Origin: CBDFGT01 sp965247225 | GTDB lineage: Bacteria; Pseudomonadota; Alphaproteobacteria; Rhizobiales; Rhizobiaceae | DNA length: 64,000 nt | NCBI GenBank assembly: GCA_965247225.1 | Contig: CBDFGT010000003.1 | Location: 78,023-142,022 of the forward strand | Direction of reading: 5' to 3' | Shown: piece after piece, positions 7,989 to 15,128 of the stretch | Layout of the letters: each line of letters begins with the position of its first letter | Numbering within the stretch: the stretch's first letter is position 1 | Made by a program: the position numbers and the translations under genes | The notes under the pieces: model-generated | Told to the model about the DNA's origin: nothing | What the model saw: only the letters and a program-made list of their open reading frames with translations | Databases searched by the model: none

Positions 7989-8393
7989 TCATTGGGCATT
8001 ATTTTGGAGTTCCCATTGAGGAACGACTTTTAAAGTACCTATTTCAAACATAGCATCAGGTCTTGCGCCCAGTTTCACCTGCAAAATGCCTGGTTTTGTT
8101 ATGGACACGGGAATCTGAGGCAATGGAAAAACAACAGGAACATCTACGGAGCGATTGGAAAAATTCACGTCAGCCTTTAAAAATGGCACTTCATCCTTGT
8201 AGCCGATTTCAATCATCGCATCATTTATTACTGCATCCATTTCATGAACTCTAATCCAGAGCGCAACAGGCAAAACAAACGGGATTTGGGGTACGACCAA
8301 GTCACTGGGATACACACCAATCAGAATATGTTTGCCGCTTTGCTCTATTCGGATATCATCACAAAACAATACCTCAGCCTTAACCCAATTCAT
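7989..8393 (-). CDS. DUF6941-like protein coupled to XRE/toxin pair
   Basis: A 134-residue protein with the start MNWVKAEVLFCDDIRIEQSG and GKHILIGVYPSDL that I associate with DUF6941, a beta-rich family of unknown function. The remainder is predicted beta-strand (PFVLPVALWIRVHE, DVPVVFPLPQIPVSI, GILQVKLG). Its ATG overlaps the stop of the XRE gene (ATGA), so the two are translationally coupled and probably stoichiometric. Codon use is more AT-rich than in the flanking head genes, suggesting recent acquisition with the toxin and XRE genes. Function unknown; it may be a third component of that module. Confidence 0.65.
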   Translation of the reverse strand: MNWVKAEVLFCDDIRIEQSGKHILIGVYPSDLVVPQIPFVLPVALWIRVHEMDAVINDAMIEIGYKDEVPFLKADVNFSNRSVDVPVVFPLPQIPVSITKPGILQVKLGARPDAMFEIGTLKVVPQWELQNNAQ

Positions 8394-8833
8394 GATGCAT
8401 GCACCGCAATTTTTATGTTGCCGGGCGTACTTGAAGTTGTTGCTGGCAGGTTTGTACCGCCAAGATAGCGGAGCAGCGAAGCTAACTGATTTCCCTGACC
8501 AAGAGTTTCCTTTGCCTCGCTCACAATTACAGCTTGGTCGCCATGATAATTTACCGAAACAGCATTTTTTTCAGGCAGTCGGATGTCGACATCAATCTCG
8601 GCGTCCATGGCCCAGACCAGTTCAGCCAAGCTTCTCAAGGTCAGATTATTGACCCCGGAAAAACACTTGTTAACGCGCGCACGATCTATCCCGATCCGAT
8701 TGGCGATTTCCTGTTGAGTCAATTTTCCGGCGGCTTTCCGCTCAACCAAGGTCTTCTGTAATTGTCGACCAATATCGCCGATCAGCCTTGCCGAAGCCTC
8801 GTCTTTAGGATCGAGTTCAAAAAGAAATGACAT
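8390..8833 (-). CDS. XRE-family antitoxin-like regulator
   Basis: A 147-residue protein with a helix-turn-helix (GKLTQQEIANRIGIDRARVN, residues ~45-64; then KCFSGVNNLTLRSLAELVWAM) and a ~60-residue C-terminal extension. The start MSFLFELDPKDE lies 17 bp inside the 3' end of the upstream RelE-like gene, giving a toxin-first, antitoxin-second HigBA-type order. The C-terminal part (SVNYHGDQAVIVSEAKE) may contact the toxin. Its stop overlaps the start of the DUF6941 gene. Role as antitoxin is inferred from architecture. Confidence 0.75.
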   Translation of the reverse strand: MSFLFELDPKDEASARLIGDIGRQLQKTLVERKAAGKLTQQEIANRIGIDRARVNKCFSGVNNLTLRSLAELVWAMDAEIDVDIRLPEKNAVSVNYHGDQAVIVSEAKETLGQGNQLASLLRYLGGTNLPATTSSTPGNIKIAVHAS

Positions 8834-9311
8834 CGTCTTCCGTAGCTCCCGCATTGTACTTTGGTTCATCAAGGTCAAGCATCTGTCGATCCCTAATGAC
8901 CTCATCCCTGAAAGCCGCATACAAGCCATGCTGCTTCACTTTTACCATATCGAACGCATTAACAGCGATAAATCTATCCTTCTGGTAAAACCAGCCGAAT
9001 ATCCGCAAATCGAGCGTCTTCAGCTCAAACACATCACTCTCGATAGGGGACATTCTATGGAATTGTCTTCCAATTCGCAGAGGATGACCTGTGATATATA
9101 TTCTCAACAGATCCTGAATTTGTTCCATCGGCGTCAAATTGTAAGGGTCCAAACCAACAATTTTCGGCAGGTCGTTCCGAATCCATTTCATGAATTTTGG
9201 ACGCGCATAGATAAATCTGTTCTCAAACTCGTTTCGTTCCAGTTTCACCAGAATTTTTTGCAATTCTCCACGATTTTGCAGATCTTCTATTGTTGACATA
9301 TAAGATAACAT
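8817..9311 (-). CDS. Putative RelE/HigB-like toxin
   Basis: A 164-residue protein whose C-terminal half resembles RelE/HigB-like (Gp49-type) toxins: DVFELKTLDLRIFGWFYQKD, RFIAVNAFDMVKVKQHG and a final helix with RDEVIRDRQ. The N-terminal ~80 residues (KLERNEFENRFIYARPKFMK and a LRIGRQFHRMSPIE loop) are not recognised. Codon use is distinctly AT-rich compared with the terminase upstream. The gene overlaps the downstream XRE gene by 17 bp. An alternative start is MSTIEDLQNRG at 9299. The toxin call rests on weak similarity plus coupling to an XRE gene; it could instead be a regulatory partner. Confidence 0.6.
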   Translation of the reverse strand: MLSYMSTIEDLQNRGELQKILVKLERNEFENRFIYARPKFMKWIRNDLPKIVGLDPYNLTPMEQIQDLLRIYITGHPLRIGRQFHRMSPIESDVFELKTLDLRIFGWFYQKDRFIAVNAFDMVKVKQHGLYAAFRDEVIRDRQMLDLDEPKYNAGATEDDVISF

Positions 9312-9402
9312 TCCGGCGTTAACAAGTCATAAATTCGGCTTGCCTGACCAGAATACCACAAGTATTTTCGCCTTCAAGTAGCACAAACCCTCCCCCTCCC
9401 CC

Positions 9403-10845
9403 TCACACACCCCTCACCCGCGGTTCGCCGCGTCCGTCCAGCATCAGCGCGGTGATCGCCCAGACCAGTGCGTCCAGCCTGTCGGGAGAGCGTCCGTCGG
9501 AAAGCCCTTCCGGGCCAAAGTCACACATCTGGTCTTCCAGTTTTGCAAACAGGCCGGCATGGGCCACCCTGCCCTGCTCGTAGAGGGCGGCCACCGGTTC
9601 GGCGCGCAGGAATTTGCCGCGTGTGGCCCTGACCGGGGCAATGGGCAGATTGGCATCGACGCTTTTCAGCATGGCCCCCACCATGTCGCCGCCCTGGTTG
9701 ATTTCCACCACCACGCGGTCGGCATCAAAGCGGCGAAAGCTGCGCACCACCGCCTGCGCCCAGGCAGCAGGCGTTGCCCCTTCCACCGAGCCATCGGCCA
9801 GAACCAGCGCCCGGCCCTGTCCGTCCAGCCCGGCCACGATAATGCCGCAGCAGCTGTTCTGCGCGTTTGAGGCCACCGGCGGGTCCACCGCCACCACAAT
9901 CCGCCCCACGGGCCCTGGCTGGCGCAGGCGCAGACCGTCCAGTTGCGCCCGGTTCCACAGGGCGTCGTCGCGGTCCTCCATCCATTCGCCGTCCAGTTCC
10001 TGCCGCCCCAGCCGGGTTGCGCCATAGCGGTCGGTCATGGCCTGAATGAAACCGGCGCTCAGGTTGGCCGCATTGGCGACGGTTGAAATCTTCACGGTCA
10101 CGGTGTCGCGGTCGGCCATCAGCCGTTTCAAAACCGGAACCGGCCTGGGCGTCGTCGTCACCAGTTGTTGCGGATGTGCACCCAGCCGCAGGCCAAATTG
10201 CAGCATGTCCCAGGTTTCCGTTGCATGTTTCCATTTGGCCAGCTCGTCACACCAGGCATAGTCGAATTGCGGTCCGCGCAGGCTTTCCGGGTCTTCGGAG
10301 GAAAATACCTGTGCCACCGAGCCATTGCGCCACACCAGGCGGCGGCGCGAGGCTTCAAAATCCGGGCGCTGGACCCTGGCAATCCGGCAAATGCCGGAGA
10401 CCCCGTCGATCATCACCTCGCGGGCATCGCCCAGCGTTTCGGCCACCAGTGCAATGCGCACCGGACGGTCCCGCGTCGCCAGACTGTGGACCCATTCGGC
10501 ACCTGCCCTTGTCTTGCCGGAGCCGCGCCCGCCCATCAAAAGCCATGTGCGCCAGGCACCCGGCGGCGGCCTCTGGCTGTCGCGGCCCGTTACCTGCCAG
10601 TCCCTTGTGAAAGCCAGCATATGCTCCTTCTCGCGTTCCGCACCATCGGCACGGTCCACAGCATTGCCGCAGTCATTGCTCCCAAGACCGGACTCCTGCG
10701 GCGGCGGCTGAGGTGCGGGCGGCATCGTATCCCGCGCCCGGCTGCGCTGCAGTGTCGCAATAAGCCTGTCACAGTGCGAAGTGCCGCTTATGGCCTGCGC
10801 ATGCCCGAGGTGGATTTTCTGCATGTCACTCTCGAATTGTTGCAT
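9403..10845 (-). CDS. Large terminase (TerL) of GTA/phage type
   Basis: The DNA-packaging motor. ATPase domain: Walker A in GGRGSGKTRAGAEWV and Walker B in FDYAWCDELAKW, followed by the coupling-type VTTTPRPVPVLKRL. Nuclease domain: VVAVDPPVA, then VVVEINQGGDMV and DRLDALVWAITALM. The sequence is close in style to rhizobial GTA terminases. The frame is open up to 11001, overlapping the upstream gene; I use the ATG at 10845 (MQQFESDM), downstream of that gene's stop. GTA terminases usually begin about 45 residues before Walker A, so MLAFTRDWQV is a further alternative and the Pro/Gln-rich segment before it may not be translated. Confidence 0.9.
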   Translation of the reverse strand: MQQFESDMQKIHLGHAQAISGTSHCDRLIATLQRSRARDTMPPAPQPPPQESGLGSNDCGNAVDRADGAEREKEHMLAFTRDWQVTGRDSQRPPPGAWRTWLLMGGRGSGKTRAGAEWVHSLATRDRPVRIALVAETLGDAREVMIDGVSGICRIARVQRPDFEASRRRLVWRNGSVAQVFSSEDPESLRGPQFDYAWCDELAKWKHATETWDMLQFGLRLGAHPQQLVTTTPRPVPVLKRLMADRDTVTVKISTVANAANLSAGFIQAMTDRYGATRLGRQELDGEWMEDRDDALWNRAQLDGLRLRQPGPVGRIVVAVDPPVASNAQNSCCGIIVAGLDGQGRALVLADGSVEGATPAAWAQAVVRSFRRFDADRVVVEINQGGDMVGAMLKSVDANLPIAPVRATRGKFLRAEPVAALYEQGRVAHAGLFAKLEDQMCDFGPEGLSDGRSPDRLDALVWAITALMLDGRGEPRVRGV

Positions 10846-10876
10846 TAACGCTGCCAGTTTCGCGCCACCTGCCCGC

Positions 10877-11485
10877 TCAGCAAAAAGGCGGTCCGGTGCA
10901 GGTCGCCGCCAGGGCAGCCTGTCCTTCGCCCGGTCCACCTGTGCCCACAGTCCGTTTCCACTGATCAAACAGCGTTCTTGCCCGTTCATTGGCGCGTTCA
11001 TCCATCAGGTCCAGCAGTTTCTGTCGTGCGGCTTCATAGTCGGCATCGTTGACGTTGCGCTCGGCCTCCAGCGCCCGTTCATGGGCCAGGCTGCGCTGCA
11101 GGCTGTCGATCTTTTCCAGCGTGCGCATCAAGACCTGCATGGCGTCGACAGCGGCCTTGATATCGGCCTTGGCCAGTTTCACCACCGCCTCGTCGCCCGA
11201 TCCGTCCAGCGCCGCACCGGCTTCCACGCGGATCTTGCGGAAAGCCTCAAACTGCGCCTGCATTTCACCGGTCATCTGGTTCAGCAATACCTGAAGCGTT
11301 ACCTGTGCAGCCCCGTCTGCCGATTTGATTTCCAGCACCAGCCTTGAAATCCCGCCTTCACCGGTCCTGTCCTCCGGCACCCCATATTCCGCCCTTAATG
11401 GCCAAACGCCAAAAAGGCCGGGATCTGCATCCCGCCCTGTGTTCATTGTCATCATCCGTTTTGAAAAATTTTGCCGGTGCTTCAT
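10877..11485 (-). CDS. Helical protein at the small-terminase position
   Basis: A 202-residue, largely helical and charged protein (residues ~50-180: LLNQMTGEMQAQFEAFRKIR, KADIKAAVDAMQVLMRTLEK, DYEAARQKLLDLMDERANER). It sits directly upstream of the large terminase. In the Rhodobacter capsulatus GTA the gene at this position (g1) was shown to be the small terminase, so a TerS role is plausible; the sequence itself does not prove it. Start is uncertain: MKHRQ at 11485, or the MMTM cluster ten residues in. The tail AALAATCTGPPFC is unusual and lies in the stretch where the TerL frame is also open. Confidence 0.6.
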   Translation of the reverse strand: MKHRQNFSKRMMTMNTGRDADPGLFGVWPLRAEYGVPEDRTGEGGISRLVLEIKSADGAAQVTLQVLLNQMTGEMQAQFEAFRKIRVEAGAALDGSGDEAVVKLAKADIKAAVDAMQVLMRTLEKIDSLQRSLAHERALEAERNVNDADYEAARQKLLDLMDERANERARTLFDQWKRTVGTGGPGEGQAALAATCTGPPFC

Positions 11486-11590
11486 GGCGGCGGGCTACCC
11501 TGTCCGGCGACACAATTCCGACCATACATAAACACTAGCAAACAGCCGTCACGCTGTCAAGGACTATTTTCCTGTTTTTTGTATTTATTC

Positions 11591-12235
11591 CTATTTTTGT
11601 GTCGACCAGGCAAACCACACCGCCACCAGCGCCAGCAAGACAGAGAGTATCCGCCGCGACCATCGCTCGCGCACCGGGTCTTGCAATATCGGCTGTGCCA
11701 GTCCCGCCAGAAGCACAATCCCCCCATGGATGGCCGTTGCTATGGCCACATAAAAACCGGTCAGGATCAGTGTGTCGCCCAGACCCGCATCAGACCCCGC
11801 ATCAGCACCAACAAAGGTTGGCAGCACGGCAATATAAAAAACCGCAGCCTTCGGGTTTAACAGATTGGCCATCAGTCCGCGCCAGAAATGGCGCAGATCA
11901 TCGGGTTTTACGCCGTCTTTTGCCTCGCCGCGCCACCCGTCCCAGGCCAGATAGAGCAGGAACAGAATCCCTCCCCAGCGCAACCCCTGATAAATCCACG
12001 GGGTTTCGGCAATGATCGCCGCCATGCCAAAGGCGGCAATAACACCAGTCACCGCCAGTCCCAGTCCCACGCCACACACGGCCAGAAAGCCCGCCCTGCG
12101 GCCATGCGACGCCGACAGAACGGCAAGCCAGGTCATATTCGGTCCCGGTGTCAGTTCCAGAAAAAGCGAAGCCAGCAAAAAAGCCGCCGTATTGGCCGGC
12201 AAGGCGTCCCTGAAGCCTTGCACCATCATGCTCAT
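11591..12235 (-). CDS. LysE/RhtB-family amino-acid exporter
   Basis: A 214-residue inner-membrane protein of the LysE superfamily, which exports amino acids or derivatives by proton antiport. The family signature lies near residue 30 (ELTPGPNMTWLAVLSASHGR), with GFLAVCGVGLGLAVTGVIAA and GLMANLLNPKAAVFYIAVLP (~125) after it. Six membrane segments are apparent, ending in WSRRILSVLLALVAVWFAW. Its start overlaps the stop of the upstream GGDEF gene, so they share a transcript. Substrate cannot be told from the sequence. Confidence 0.9.
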   Translation of the reverse strand: MSMMVQGFRDALPANTAAFLLASLFLELTPGPNMTWLAVLSASHGRRAGFLAVCGVGLGLAVTGVIAAFGMAAIIAETPWIYQGLRWGGILFLLYLAWDGWRGEAKDGVKPDDLRHFWRGLMANLLNPKAAVFYIAVLPTFVGADAGSDAGLGDTLILTGFYVAIATAIHGGIVLLAGLAQPILQDPVRERWSRRILSVLLALVAVWFAWSTQK

Positions 12236-13596
12236 CCGGTCGTCCCGACAATCTGGAGCCTGTTGCGCCTGCGCAATTCCGCTTCGGCCAGCGATTGCTT
12301 CATCACCTGCGTGCTCACAGCATTGCGACCGCTTTTCTTGGCGTCATACATGGCCTCGTCTGTATCGGCGACAAACTTTTGCGCCAGCTTTCCCTCGACG
12401 GGAACCGTGGCATGGCAGCCTATGCTGACCGTAATGCGCACCGGCGCATCCTGGCCCGCTATATGCACCTGCAACTGCTCCACGCGACGGCGCAATCGCT
12501 CCGCAACCTCAAAGCTCACGTTCAGGTCGGACCTTGGCAACAGGACTGCAAATTCCTCGCCACCAAACCGCGCCAGAATATCGGATTTTTTCCGGATCTC
12601 TTCCATCATCACCATTGCCACCTGCTGCAGGCAATAGTCGCCCACCAGATGCCCGTGCTGATCATTGAGAACCTTGAAGTGGTCGATATCAATCAACAAA
12701 AGGCCCAGCGATGATTCACTCTGCTGATGCTCCTGCCACAGGATGTTCAGGCTGTCATCAAAATGGCGCCGGTTGTGCACCCCTGTCAGGCCATCAATCA
12801 GCACCTGCTGCGACAGCTTGCCATTGGCAAGAGACAGCGCGTCCGCCCGCAGTTTTTCCCGCAGGCCCAGGATATAGGCAATGCGCTGGCTTCTTTCGAT
12901 CCGGTAGGCAGCGATCAGCGAATAAATGCAGAAAAATACCCCGAGCGAGACCCCGAAACGGGCGTTGACCATATCCATGGTCGGGCTGAAACTGGCGACG
13001 ACAAACAGCAGCACGATTGTTTGCAGCGACATGAACAGCGCAAGACGCAGGTCCAGCGCATAGGCCGAATTGGCTATGGTGCACACAAGCGCCAGTGCAT
13101 AGATCAGCGGCGCGACATTGGGGGATTCCGAAAGGAACATGAAGGAGACGATCTGCAACTGTATGGAAACGCCGATCAGGACCGCAATCTGGTTTATCCT
13201 GTCAGGATGACGCAAGGCATAGAAGTAACAGACAAAGGTCATCGGAATATTGAACAGGATCTTCATGGTCGCGCTGTACCAGAAAATGTCGGGAAACATC
13301 AGCAGGTCCGTTGCCAGGAACATCACGAAGACAAAGCAGCCCGAAGGCAGCAGCATCGTGAAAATGCGCAGCCGCAACTGCTCCTGGGATGCCTTGAAAC
13401 CGGCCTCGATGCGGTCGGAAAACTGCATGAAGAGCCCGGACTTGTTGACTTCCGTATCGGTTTCAGCCAGCAATTCTGCCGAATCCATGTCCGCATAGGA
13501 CCAGCCTTCCCCGCTTGCAGGCTCCTTGAAAATCCGCCTCCACCAACGGCACGCCTGCTGCGGACTGTCGATGTCTCTTACTGTTTCCTGGTTCAT
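12232..13596 (-). CDS. Membrane-bound GGDEF diguanylate cyclase
   Basis: A 454-residue protein. Residues ~1-85 are cytoplasmic, then about six membrane segments (FVMFLATDLLMFPDIFW, MTFVCYFYALR, ALFMSLQTIVLLFVVASF, VFFCIYSLIAAYRI), a short linker helix and a GGDEF domain from residue ~285 (VLIDGLTGVHNRRHF). The active-site loop is ARFGGEEFAVLLPRSD, so it should make c-di-GMP from GTP. The product-inhibition site reads KKSD instead of RxxD five residues upstream, so feedback inhibition may be weak. It overlaps lysE by 4 bp. Signal sensed is unknown. Confidence 0.9.
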   Translation of the reverse strand: MNQETVRDIDSPQQACRWWRRIFKEPASGEGWSYADMDSAELLAETDTEVNKSGLFMQFSDRIEAGFKASQEQLRLRIFTMLLPSGCFVFVMFLATDLLMFPDIFWYSATMKILFNIPMTFVCYFYALRHPDRINQIAVLIGVSIQLQIVSFMFLSESPNVAPLIYALALVCTIANSAYALDLRLALFMSLQTIVLLFVVASFSPTMDMVNARFGVSLGVFFCIYSLIAAYRIERSQRIAYILGLREKLRADALSLANGKLSQQVLIDGLTGVHNRRHFDDSLNILWQEHQQSESSLGLLLIDIDHFKVLNDQHGHLVGDYCLQQVAMVMMEEIRKKSDILARFGGEEFAVLLPRSDLNVSFEVAERLRRRVEQLQVHIAGQDAPVRITVSIGCHATVPVEGKLAQKFVADTDEAMYDAKKSGRNAVSTQVMKQSLAEAELRRRNRLQIVGTTG

Positions 13597-13894
13597 TCAA
13601 CCCTTCCTGCATACTGTCTCCCGCAGACCACACGGGTCTGCAGGGTATCCTGCTCCCTGCGTCCGAAACCTTCGGCGAATGAAAACAGAACGGCACCGCG
13701 GCCTCGAAAGCCAGACGTGTCACGTCAGAGGCCAGGAACGTGCCTGACTGGGTTACACTAGCCTGAAAACCTTGCAGATTCGTTGCATATTCAATTCATA
13801 TAATACATTTCACACAATTCATTCCGGCCGGAATGCTGCGTTTTTTTCAAGCCCTGCTGCATCATACCAACCTGCATAAATATTGACATATTTC

Positions 13895-13993
13895 GTGAGC
13901 CGGAGAATGCCATCCGGCGAGGAGCAGCCGCAGAGCGATGTTCATGCATCGGTCGAGGATTGCGACGAAGTCCGGTGGCATTCTCCGGCTCAC
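13895..13993. repeat. 99-bp element with 18-bp terminal inverted repeats
   Basis: GTGAGCCGGAGAATGCCA at 13895-13912 is perfectly inverted at 13976-13993. The ~60 bp between are GC-rich and non-coding. It abuts the left outer arm directly. It resembles a small palindromic interspersed element. Confidence 0.7.
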
Positions 13994-14065
13994 CCCCTTT
14001 GACACCTCAGGAGGGCCGGTCGCTTTTGCCCTCCGGTTGCGTCGAAAATCCTCGCTGGACCTTTA

Positions 14066-14426
14066 GGGCGTGTCGTCAGTTACAGATTGGAACGTGGTTT
14101 GAGGGAAAATGGTTCAGTTTCAGGAGCAAAATCGCAGGAAGGCTGCGCATGTTCCGTCAAGGCCGCAGGCCGTAGCGAAAGATACATGCGCTTTTCCGGA
14201 ATCAGGGCCAGCTTGTCATGTCTTTCAGGACATGGCGGCCCTGTCCCCTTTCAAGATTTTGCGACGCCAAAATGGACCATTTTCACCAAATCCTCCGATT
14301 GCTGCGAATTTTGCCGCTGAATGCGTTAAAAATGCTCGTGATACATTGGTATCACTTGCGCTTTTCGCCTGTTCAGCGACAAAATGCGTCTCGCGCCACG
14401 ACCAATCTGTAACTGACGACACGCCC
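14066..14426. mobile_element. 361-bp MITE-like element with 25-bp perfect terminal inverted repeats
   Basis: The 25 bp at 14066-14090 (begins GGGCGTGTCGTCAGTT) are perfectly inverted at 14402-14426. Just outside, GGACCT at 14057-14062 and AGGTCC at 14428-14433 extend the symmetry. The interior has no convincing protein. Length, perfect termini and absence of a transposase fit a miniature inverted-repeat transposable element; the parent IS is not visible here. Confidence 0.75.
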
Positions 14427-14490
14427 CAGGTCCCACTGCGGTTTTCTCCTGACCGGAAAACAAAATCGATCCGGCGAAACAGGTCAATAT

Positions 14491-14979
14491 TTATGCAGGC
14501 TGGTATAAGCCTTGCGCGGCCTGCGGTGGTCCATTTTCGGCCGGCCAGTCCACCAGATAATCCTCATAATCCTCCAGTTCTATCCCGTCCTCGCTGACCG
14601 TGCGTCCGCGCACAGAAATGCCGGCCTCGTGCACAGTATCGGGATTGCCGGACACCAGAGGGTGCCACCAGTAAAGATCCAGCCCGTCGCGCACCAGCCT
14701 GTAGGCGCAGGTCGGTGGCAGCCAGGTGATCGCGCGCACCTCCTGCGCTGTCAGGCGAATGCAGTCCGGCACCGTTGCCTGGCGGTTCTCATAGTCCCGG
14801 CACCGGCAGCTTTGCCCGTCCAGAAGCGTGCAGTGAATGCGCGTCCAGGCAATTTCCCCGGTTTCCCAGTCCTCCAGCTTGTTCAGGCAGCACCGCCCGC
14901 AGCCGTCGCACAGGCTTTCCCATTCCCGTTCGTCCAGTTCTTCCAGCGTCCTGGTTTTCCAGAAAGGCAGTGCATCCAT
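14491..14979 (-). CDS. YcgN/UPF0260-family cysteine-cluster protein
   Basis: A 162-residue member of the YcgN (UPF0260) family, with conserved cysteines that probably bind zinc or iron: LCDGCGRCCLNKL (~residues 24-36), TRIHCTLLDGQSCRCRDYEN (~48-67) and VPDCIRL, then the family block WLPPTCAYRLVRDG and WWHPLVSGNPDTVHEAG. Biochemical function is unknown. I start at MDALPFWKTRT (14979), which fits the ~150-residue family length; the frame is open to 15033 but that would overlap the divergent PBP start. The last codons (YQPA and stop) fall inside the right arm of the inverted-repeat block at 14476-14505, so the natural C-terminus may have been replaced. Confidence 0.88.
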   Translation of the reverse strand: MDALPFWKTRTLEELDEREWESLCDGCGRCCLNKLEDWETGEIAWTRIHCTLLDGQSCRCRDYENRQATVPDCIRLTAQEVRAITWLPPTCAYRLVRDGLDLYWWHPLVSGNPDTVHEAGISVRGRTVSEDGIELEDYEDYLVDWPAENGPPQAAQGLYQPA

Positions 14980-15128
14980 GGCAGTTTTTTTCCAGTTCTT
15001 GCAAATTGGTACTGTTGTTTCACACAATGACAAAGCTTTTCAACTTGTTCTTTCGCCGCAAATCAACCAATTCTGGTTTGAAACACTCCAGGGTACCATA
15101 CTGGGCCAGACGGGAGTATCAAGGTGCC

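Larger units (their letters stand above)
13865..14505. repeat. Nested MITE-like inverted-repeat block
   Basis: A ~640-bp block bounded by imperfect 30-bp inverted repeats at 13865-13894 and 14476-14505 (shared core CCTGCATAAATATTGAC). Inside are two further inverted-repeat units described separately. No transposase gene is seen. The right arm runs into the last codons of the YcgN-family gene. The layout fits a non-autonomous element, or several nested ones. Confidence 0.75.

Noticed and set aside
12727..13761. Plus-strand open frame (344 codons) opposite the GGDEF gene
   Set aside because: Antisense to a complete diguanylate cyclase; no domain seen.
14109..14597. Open frame (162 codons) across the MITE-like element as a possible transposase
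   Set aside because: No transposase motif, crosses the element boundary and runs antisense into the YcgN-family gene.
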